From assembly GCA_963611685.1 (NCBI GenBank), contig CAVDSU010000006.1, positions 1 through 45,818 on the forward strand: DNA of 45,818 nucleotides. Direction: 5' to 3'. The position numbers and the translations under genes were made by a program. Each line of letters begins with the position of its first letter. Position 1 is the stretch's first letter. A model generated the notes under the pieces. The model was not told where the DNA came from. It saw nothing but the letters and a program-made list of their open reading frames with translations, and ran no database searches. The stretch comes from UBA1724 sp963611685 (GTDB taxonomy: Bacteria; Verrucomicrobiota; Lentisphaeria; Oligosphaerales; Oligosphaeraceae). This document shows, one piece after another, positions 40,871-45,818 of the stretch.

Positions 40871-41275
40871 ATGAGCATGAGCGATCCAATTGCAGATATG
40901 CTGACTCGGGTGCGCAACGCCTCGAACGCGAAGCTGCCCACCGTTTCCATGCCCTCCAGCAAGCTGAAGGCCTCCCTGGCCCAGACGCTGCAGGAGACTG
41001 GATTCATTGACAGCTACGAGGTGACGGACCTGGGCAACAACAAGAAGGCCCTGAACATCGTCTTGAAGTACAAGGGCAAGAACTCCACTCCTGTCATCGA
41101 GGGAATCAAGCGCATCAGCCGTCCCTCCTGCCGGGTGTACGTGAACAGCGCCGAGATCCCCCGGGTTCTCGGCGGCCTCGGCGTGGCCATTTTGACCACC
41201 TCCCAGGGTCTGATGACTGACCGTGTGGCGCGCAAGCGCAACATCGGCGGCGAGCTGCTCTGCTATGTCTGGTAG
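40871..41275 (+). CDS. rpsH: Ribosomal protein S8
   Basis: A 134-residue S8, a central organiser of the 30S platform and in E. coli the translational repressor of the spc operon. MSDPIADMLTRVRNA and the end NIGGELLCYVW are canonical. Start at the first of two in-frame ATG codons (40871, 40877); AAGGAGG suits the first. Whether it represses this operon is unknown. Confidence 0.97.
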   Translation: MSMSDPIADMLTRVRNASNAKLPTVSMPSSKLKASLAQTLQETGFIDSYEVTDLGNNKKALNIVLKYKGKNSTPVIEGIKRISRPSCRVYVNSAEIPRVLGGLGVAILTTSQGLMTDRVARKRNIGGELLCYVW

Positions 41276-41296
41276 TGTCAAACGGAGGAACAGCTA

Positions 41297-41836
41297 ATGT
41301 CTAGAATGGGTAACAAGCCGATCGCACTGGATCCTTCGGTGAAGGTGGAGATCAAGGACGGCGTGGCAACCGTCAAGGGTCCCAAGGGCACCCTGAGCCA
41401 GGCCATTCCCTCCGACGTGACCGTCGCGGTGGCGGAGGATGGAAAGGCGATTCACGTGACCCGCGCCAGCGACGCGCGCCAGACCAAGATGAACCATGGT
41501 CTGATCCGCAGCCTTGTGAACAACATGGTGACCGGTGTCAGCAAGGGTTTCTCGATTGAGCTGGAGCTGGTTGGCGTCGGCTATCGTGCCGCGCTGAAGG
41601 GCCAGGAGCTGACCCTGAACCTGGGTTACAGCAACCCCCGCATCTACATGGTTCCCGAGAATGTGAAGTGCACCCTGAAGGATCAGACTCACATTCTGCT
41701 GGAGTCCATCGACAAGCAGGCTGTCGGCCAGGTGGCCGCCAGCATCCGCAGCAACCGCGTGCCCGACGCCTACCACGGCAAGGGCGTGCGCTACGCCGGC
41801 GAGCAGCTCTCCCTCAAGGAAGGCAAGAAGGTGTAG
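41297..41836 (+). CDS. rplF: Ribosomal protein L6
   Basis: A 179-residue L6 with two duplicated domains. MSRMGNKPIALDPSVKVEI, KGPKGTLSQAIP and the C-terminal RVPDAYHGKGVRYAGE are standard. GGAGG lies before the ATG. Unlike in most operons, it is followed by a 292-nt gap before rplR. Confidence 0.97.
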   Translation: MSRMGNKPIALDPSVKVEIKDGVATVKGPKGTLSQAIPSDVTVAVAEDGKAIHVTRASDARQTKMNHGLIRSLVNNMVTGVSKGFSIELELVGVGYRAALKGQELTLNLGYSNPRIYMVPENVKCTLKDQTHILLESIDKQAVGQVAASIRSNRVPDAYHGKGVRYAGEQLSLKEGKKV

Positions 41837-42128
41837 CGATTTGTCCCGGGCGGCCCTGGTCGAGCCTCGGCGCCCGCCGGTCTCTCCTTTCCCCGGTTTG
41901 GGGAAGGGGGGCGGTTCCGGCGGCGTCCGCGGTCAGGCCGGTCGTTCCAGGCGTGTCCCCCTGGCGAAAAAGGCACCGGGTCTCCCGGCGCGCTTCGCCC
42001 TGGGGAAGAGAAGGACACGCTGCGAACTGCCATGCGTGGCTTTGCGCCTTTGGGCGTGGAGTCCCGCGGTGGTTTGTGGCGGCCGCCGTACCAAGCCGGC
42101 GGCGAGTTGAAAAGGACAGAGAGAAACA
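41837..42128 (+). promoter_or_regulatory. Structured spacer between rplF and rplR
   Basis: No gene. A hairpin CCTTTCCCC-GGTTT-GGGGAAGGG lies at 41886-41908. A three-tier nested stem follows at 41951-42020: GCGTGTCC with GGACACGC (8 bp), GGCGAA with TTCGCC (6 bp), and CCGGG-TCT-CCCGG. No T run follows either. This is too ordered for chance filler in a ribosomal operon; it may control rplR-rpsE-rplO, by analogy with r-protein leaders. Confidence 0.6.
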
Positions 42129-42491
42129 ATGAGCAAGCTCAGCAAGAAAGAACAGCGGATTCGCCGTCATCGCCATATCCGCAACAAGGTGTCTGGCACC
42201 GCCCAGCAGCCCCGTCTGTGCGTCTGCCGCACGGGCGCACACATTTACGCCCAGATCATCGACGACGAGGCTGGCGTGACCCTGGTGTCCGCCGCCACCG
42301 TGGAGAAGGTCTTCCGGGATCAGAAGCTGGCCGCCAACGTGAAGAGCGCGCAGGCCATCGGTGCCGCCATCGCCCAGCGGGCGTTGGAGAAGGAGATCAA
42401 GACCGTGGTCTTCGATCGTGGTGGATTCCCCTATCATGGCTGCGTGAAGGCCCTGGCCGACGCCGCTCGTGAGGCCGGTCTACAGTTCTAG
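42129..42491 (+). CDS. rplR: Ribosomal protein L18
   Basis: A 120-residue L18, partner of L5 on 5S rRNA. RRHRHIRNKVSGTAQQPRL, the FDRGGFPYHGCVKALADAAREAGLQF end and the IDDEAGVTLVSA strand are typical. AAAGGACAGAGAG precedes the ATG. It follows the structured spacer, so its expression could be tuned separately from rplF. Confidence 0.97.
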   Translation: MSKLSKKEQRIRRHRHIRNKVSGTAQQPRLCVCRTGAHIYAQIIDDEAGVTLVSAATVEKVFRDQKLAANVKSAQAIGAAIAQRALEKEIKTVVFDRGGFPYHGCVKALADAAREAGLQF

Positions 42492-42521
42492 TAATCACGA
42501 CACCAAAGGGAGATTACATCC

Positions 42522-43127
42522 GTGGCAACTGCAATTGAAGAAAATGTGACCGTGGCCGAGGCCCCCGAGGCCACCGCCGCGGCCGCCCCCCGCAAGTCCG
42601 AGGGACGTCCCCAGCGCCGTGAAGGCCGCCGCGACCAGCGTCGTGAGCGGGAGGTTGAGCAGGACGAGTTCGAGGAGCGCACCATCGTTGTGAACCGTTC
42701 CACGAAGGTCGTGAAGGGAGGCAAGAACTTCTCCTTCAGCGCGCTGATCGTGGTTGGTGACAAGAAGGGCCGTGTTGGCATGGGCTTCGGCAAGGCCAAC
42801 GAGGTCTCTGACGCCATCCGCAAGGGCGGCGAGCAGGCCCGTCGGCACCTGATGACGGTCCCCACCAATGGCGGCACCATCACCCACGCCGTGGAAGCCC
42901 GCTTCTGCGCGGCGAAGGTGCTTGTGAAGCCCGCCAGCCAGGGTACTGGTGTCATCGCCGGCGGCGGCATGCGTGCCGTGCTGGAGCTGGCCGGAATCCA
43001 GGACGTCCTCGCGAAGTCCCTGGGTAGCAGCAACCAGGCCAACGTGGTGAAGGCCACCTTCGACGCCCTGAAGAAGCTGCGCACCAAGGCCGAGATGTTG
43101 GAGAAGCGCGACCTGAAGGCGCTCTAA
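42522..43127 (+). CDS. rpsE: Ribosomal protein S5
   Basis: A 201-residue S5, important for decoding fidelity. RSTKVVKGGKNFSFSALIVVGD and GMRAVLELAGIQDVLAKSLGS are canonical. The first 50 residues form a charged low-complexity N-terminal extension (Ala, Glu and Arg rich) not present in E. coli S5. GTG start with GGGAG upstream. Confidence 0.97.
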   Translation: MATAIEENVTVAEAPEATAAAAPRKSEGRPQRREGRRDQRREREVEQDEFEERTIVVNRSTKVVKGGKNFSFSALIVVGDKKGRVGMGFGKANEVSDAIRKGGEQARRHLMTVPTNGGTITHAVEARFCAAKVLVKPASQGTGVIAGGGMRAVLELAGIQDVLAKSLGSSNQANVVKATFDALKKLRTKAEMLEKRDLKAL

Positions 43128-43140
43128 GGAGGAACTTTCC

Positions 43141-43683
43141 ATGAAGCTTCATGAACTGAAGAATACCTTCAACCGCCAGGCCCGCAAGCGCGTCGGCCGT
43201 GGTGATGGTTCCGGCAACGGCCGTACGGCCGGCCGTGGTGACAAGGGTGCGGGTGCCCGCGCGGGTGCCAAGCGCCGTCCCTACTTCGAGGGTGGTCAGA
43301 TCCCCCTGATCCGCCGTCTGCCCAAGCGCGGCTTCAACCACGCCACTCACGTGGAGTTCGAGGTCGTGAACCTGGACACTCTCGAGGCGCATTTCGAGGC
43401 CGGCGAGGAAGTGACCCGCGAGATCCTGGAGCAGAAGAGCCTTCTTTCCAAGGAGGCGCTTCCCCTGAAGATCCTGTGCCGCGGCGAGCTGACCAAGGCC
43501 CTGAAGGTCACTGCTGACAAGTTCAGCGCCCAGGCAAAGGCGAAGATCGAGGCCGTTGGCGGCACCGTGAATCAGCTGATGGCCTCCCATGACGAGGACA
43601 AGGCTGCCAAGCACGCCGCCCACGTGGCCTGCAAGAACAAGAAGAAGGCTCTCAAGGCTCAGGCCGAGGAGCTGAAGGGCTAG
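43141..43683 (+). CDS. rplO: Ribosomal protein L15
   Basis: A 180-residue L15. MKLHELKNTFNRQARKRVGRG, the Gly/Arg-rich loop (GNGRTAGRGDKGAG) and KRGFNHATHVEFEVVNLDTLE fit the family. The C terminus carries about 30 extra basic residues. It follows rpsE after 13 nt with AAGGAGG; rpmD (L30), which normally lies between them, is absent. Confidence 0.97.
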   Translation: MKLHELKNTFNRQARKRVGRGDGSGNGRTAGRGDKGAGARAGAKRRPYFEGGQIPLIRRLPKRGFNHATHVEFEVVNLDTLEAHFEAGEEVTREILEQKSLLSKEALPLKILCRGELTKALKVTADKFSAQAKAKIEAVGGTVNQLMASHDEDKAAKHAAHVACKNKKKALKAQAEELKG

Positions 43684-43691
43684 CGAGTCCC

Positions 43692-43750
43692 GGCCGCGAA
43701 TCGTCCCTCGAGAAAACCTTTTCTCGGAGGAGGGTCCGCGGCCTCTTCTT
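43692..43750 (+). terminator. Terminator-like hairpin after rplO
   Basis: GGCCGCG (43692) pairs with CGCGGCC (43737), and inside them GAGAAAA with TTTTCTC. The tail is TCTTCTT, a weak T run, so termination may be partial. A second stem GGAGGGCG/CGTCCTCC follows at once. Confidence 0.6.
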
Positions 43751-43938
43751 AGGGGGAGGGCGCCGGCGCATCACGCCAGCGTCCTCCTGCCGTCCGCCTC
43801 TCTTTCTTTGGCAGACTCCCCGGTTGACAAATCCATTTCCCGGGTGACGTCGCGGAGGCGGCGCAAAAGACTGTCACGAAAGCGCCGTGGCCTTTTGCGG
43901 ATTCTCGCGGTTCTCAATGAATTTCCACCGTCCCGCCC

Positions 43939-43966
43939 TTGCGGTGGGTGGTGATTAGGGTATATT
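43939..43966 (+). promoter_or_regulatory. Promoter candidate for secY
   Basis: TTGCGG (43939-43944) and TATATT (43961-43966) are 16 nt apart, about 105 nt before the secY start. The -10 box is good, the -35 moderate. Confidence 0.45.
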
Positions 43967-44069
43967 GACTCCCTGCTGTTTTTCCGTGGCCGCCGCCGTC
44001 CTTTGTAGGGACGGGAGAGCTGCCGGATTCCCTTTCGTAAACTACACGTTCCCCCGAACCATACTGCCT

Positions 44070-45449
44070 ATGTTTTCCGCCTATCTGAATTGCTTTAAGA
44101 TTCCGGAATTGAGAAAGCGTCTTCTCTTCACCTTCGCCATGATCGCGCTGGTGCAGCTGACGGCGGCCATTCCCTGCCCCGGCATTGATCCGGCTCGCCT
44201 GAAGGAGCTCTTCGGAAATCTGAATGCCGACGCCGGCGCCTCCGGCATCATGGGCATGTTGAATCTCTTCAGCGGCGGCGCCATGGAGAAGTTCGCCATT
44301 GGCGCGCTGGGCATCATGCCCTACATCTCCGCGTCCATCATTCTGCAGCTGATGACCCCCGTGATCCCCGCGCTGAGCAAGATGACCCGCGAGGGCGAGA
44401 GCGGCATGCAGCAGTACAACTTCATCATGCGGTCCTTGACCGTGGTGGTTGCCATTGTGCAGGGCATCATGTTCTCCATGGCCATGATGGAGCCCGGCAG
44501 CGTGGGCCTGGGCGGCGCCTCTGTGGTGCTGAATCCCGGAATGGGCTTCATGGTCCAGACCATCATCATCCTGGTGGGTGGCTCCATGTTCATCACCTGG
44601 CTGGGCGAGATGGTCACCGAGCGTGGCGTGGGCAACGGCGCCTCCCTCATCATCACCGTGAATATCGTGGCTCGCATCCCCCAGGCCCTCATGAGCCTCT
44701 ACCAGATGGTCTTCATCGGTAGCGCCACGGGCGAGAACCAGCTGACCTTCGTGCACCTGCTCATCCTCATCGCCCTCTTCGTGGCGGTGACCGTGGGCGC
44801 CATCGTCCTGACCGAGGGCATGCGCAAGATCCCCGTCCGCTACGCACAGCAGCGCTCTGTGGGCGGCTTCGGACGCTCCGCCGGCGTGCAGACCACCTAC
44901 CTGCCTCTGCGCGTCAACTACGCAAACGTGATGCCCATCATCTTCGCGGGCGCCATCCTCTCCTTCCTGGAGATGCTCCTGCGCTACCTCCCCCAGGGAG
45001 CCGTCACCCAGTGGCTGGTGATCCACTTCCAGTATGGCAGCAACGGCTACATGCTCGTCTACGCGCTGCTGCTTCTCCTCTTCGCCTTCTTCTGGGTCGC
45101 CAACCAGTTCAACCCGATCCAGATCGCGGATGACTTCCAGAAGAACAACGGATACATCCCCGGCATCCGCCCCGGAAAGCCCACCAGTGACTTCCTGGAC
45201 CACGCCATGACCCGCATCACTCTGGCCGGCGCACTGGGACTGCTGGTGCTGGCCATCCTGCCCATGATCCTGGCGACCTCCTTCCTGAAGATCCCCCACA
45301 CCATCGCACAGTTCTTCGGCGGCACCAGCCTGCTGATCATCGTGGGTGTGATGCTGGATACCATGCGGCAGATCCAGACCTACCTCATCAGCCGGAACTA
45401 CGATGGATTCCTCTCCAAGGGAATCCTCCGCAACGGCCGCATGATGTAG
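44070..45449 (+). CDS. secY: Protein translocase channel subunit SecY
   Basis: A 459-residue multi-spanning membrane protein forming the Sec channel with SecE; it works with SecA (7317-10367) and the SRP route whose RNA is at 6435-6561. MFSAYLNCFKIPELRKRLLFT, the plug/second-helix region GALGIMPYISASIILQLM, and the cytosolic loop RKIPVRYAQQR are diagnostic. About ten hydrophobic segments are visible. The ATG at 44070 lacks a Shine-Dalgarno sequence. A clear terminator follows, so adk, map or infA, which often come next, are not in this unit. Confidence 0.98.
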   Translation: MFSAYLNCFKIPELRKRLLFTFAMIALVQLTAAIPCPGIDPARLKELFGNLNADAGASGIMGMLNLFSGGAMEKFAIGALGIMPYISASIILQLMTPVIPALSKMTREGESGMQQYNFIMRSLTVVVAIVQGIMFSMAMMEPGSVGLGGASVVLNPGMGFMVQTIIILVGGSMFITWLGEMVTERGVGNGASLIITVNIVARIPQALMSLYQMVFIGSATGENQLTFVHLLILIALFVAVTVGAIVLTEGMRKIPVRYAQQRSVGGFGRSAGVQTTYLPLRVNYANVMPIIFAGAILSFLEMLLRYLPQGAVTQWLVIHFQYGSNGYMLVYALLLLLFAFFWVANQFNPIQIADDFQKNNGYIPGIRPGKPTSDFLDHAMTRITLAGALGLLVLAILPMILATSFLKIPHTIAQFFGGTSLLIIVGVMLDTMRQIQTYLISRNYDGFLSKGILRNGRMM

Positions 45450-45467
45450 GACGATTTCCCAATCGCG

Positions 45468-45507
45468 AAAAAGGCAGGACGCCACATAGGCGCCCTGCCT
45501 TTTTTTG
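45468..45507 (+). terminator. Rho-independent terminator of secY
   Basis: AAAAAGGCAGG-ACGCC pairs with GGCGC-CCTGCCTTTTT around an ACATA loop, followed by T residues. It ends the ribosomal/secY transcript. Confidence 0.92.
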
Positions 45508-45654
45508 TGCCTGTGGCGCACAAAAAGGGAGGAAGGAGTCCGCCAGGGCTCTTCCGCCTGCCGGCGGTACGGTGCCGGCTTTTGGGGGCAGCAAGGCAGC
45601 ACATCCTTACCACTGGCGCGTTATTTGGGTAGGCGAAGTTTCGCAGGAAGATCT

Positions 45655-45690
45655 CCAAAGGACGGAGGGGCTTACGCCCCCCGCGCCCCC
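45655..45690 (+). repeat. Dispersed CCAAAGGAC element, copy 3
   Basis: Starts CCAAAGGACGGAGGGGCTTA and continues CGCCCCCCGCGCCCCCC. Closest to the copy at 31265. Confidence 0.7.
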
Positions 45691-45818
45691 CGTAATTGGT
45701 AGCTAGCAGTTAGTGGCTAGTGGCTAGCCTATGCGGTGCCGCAGGCGCCTTTCCGCCCCGCCTGGGGCGGTACGGTACCGCGGCGTGTGCCGCGGAAGAG
45801 CCGCGCAGCGACCTTATA

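Larger units (their letters stand above)
43684..44069. other. rplO-secY spacer
   Basis: No gene in 386 nt. Two successive hairpins (43692-43743 and 43752-43788) follow rplO, then a stretch with an isolated TTGACA (43824) lacking a -10 partner, then a better promoter candidate at 43939-43966. It suggests secY has been given its own transcription unit. Confidence 0.6.
45450..45818. other. Right edge, repeat-rich intergenic
   Basis: No gene. After the secY terminator come a partial copy of the structured leader repeat on the minus strand (about 45580-45522, with CCCTGGCGGACTCCTTCC), a copy of the 18-bp palindromic unit (45551-45568), and the third CCAAAGGAC element. A TAGCTAGCAGTTAGTGGCTA-like AT-richer stretch near 45700 and more CCGC/GCGG palindromes follow to the window end. 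Confidence 0.6.

Noticed and set aside
43824..43852. TTGACA as the -35 box of secY
   Set aside because: The sequence 17 nt downstream is TGACGT, not a -10 box; the pair at 43939-43966 is better.

Overview
The window is GC-rich bacterial chromosome, almost entirely housekeeping genes. The best guess for the source is the Lentisphaerota/Verrucomicrobiota (PVC) side of the tree. This rests on an H-X9-DG type prepilin-like protein with an FTLIELLVVIAIIAILA leader, tandem SASA-type sialate O-acetylesterases, an enlarged SecA, and an S10/spc ribosomal cluster without L30. It is inference from family habits, not a database match. No tRNA, rRNA, CRISPR array, transposase or phage gene was seen.

Region 1 (about 100-16,270, minus strand) holds, in transcription order: tig, clpP, clpX (protein folding and degradation), an N-acetylmuramoyl-L-alanine amidase coupled to clpX by an ATGA overlap, pyrE, secA, folE, an SRP RNA gene, dnaX, recR, an indolepyruvate:ferredoxin oxidoreductase pair (iorA, iorB), a sugar-nucleotide epimerase and a low-molecular-weight phosphotyrosine phosphatase. 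Region 2 (16,500-21,000) is looser. It has a lipoprotein, an orphan AbrB/MazE-type antitoxin lying between two 91-bp direct repeats, a prepilin-like pseudopilin and an RluA-family pseudouridine synthase.

Region 3 (21,290-36,850, plus strand) holds gpsA, a nucleosidase-like gene, a BatA-like membrane protein, two tandem sialate O-acetylesterase paralogues with blocks of identical DNA, and an aromatic amino-acid operon (aroF-tyrA-aroB-aroA-aroC, several junctions overlapping by 4 nt). hldD and a coiled-coil secreted protein follow. Region 4 (37,290-45,450, plus strand) is a ribosomal cluster that begins at rplV and runs rpsC-rplP-rpmC-rpsQ-rplN-rplX-rplE-rpsN-rpsH-rplF-rplR-rpsE-rplO-secY. The usual rpsJ-rplC-rplD-rplW-rplB-rpsS front part and rpmD are absent.

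The most interesting things are small in scale. Ribosomal protein S3 carries a roughly 25-residue insertion exactly in its KH-domain GXXG loop. ClpX has about 85 extra residues between its zinc finger and AAA+ domain. Three spacers inside the ribosomal cluster fold into strong hairpins. A composite repeat with palindrome, two hairpins whose arms differ in sequence but still pair, and a pyrimidine tract sits directly in front of both the RluA-type gene and aroB. The MazE-like gene has a TTACA-N4-TGTAA operator candidate over its promoter. Many genes start without a Shine-Dalgarno sequence behind C-rich leaders, while the ribosomal genes have strong ones.
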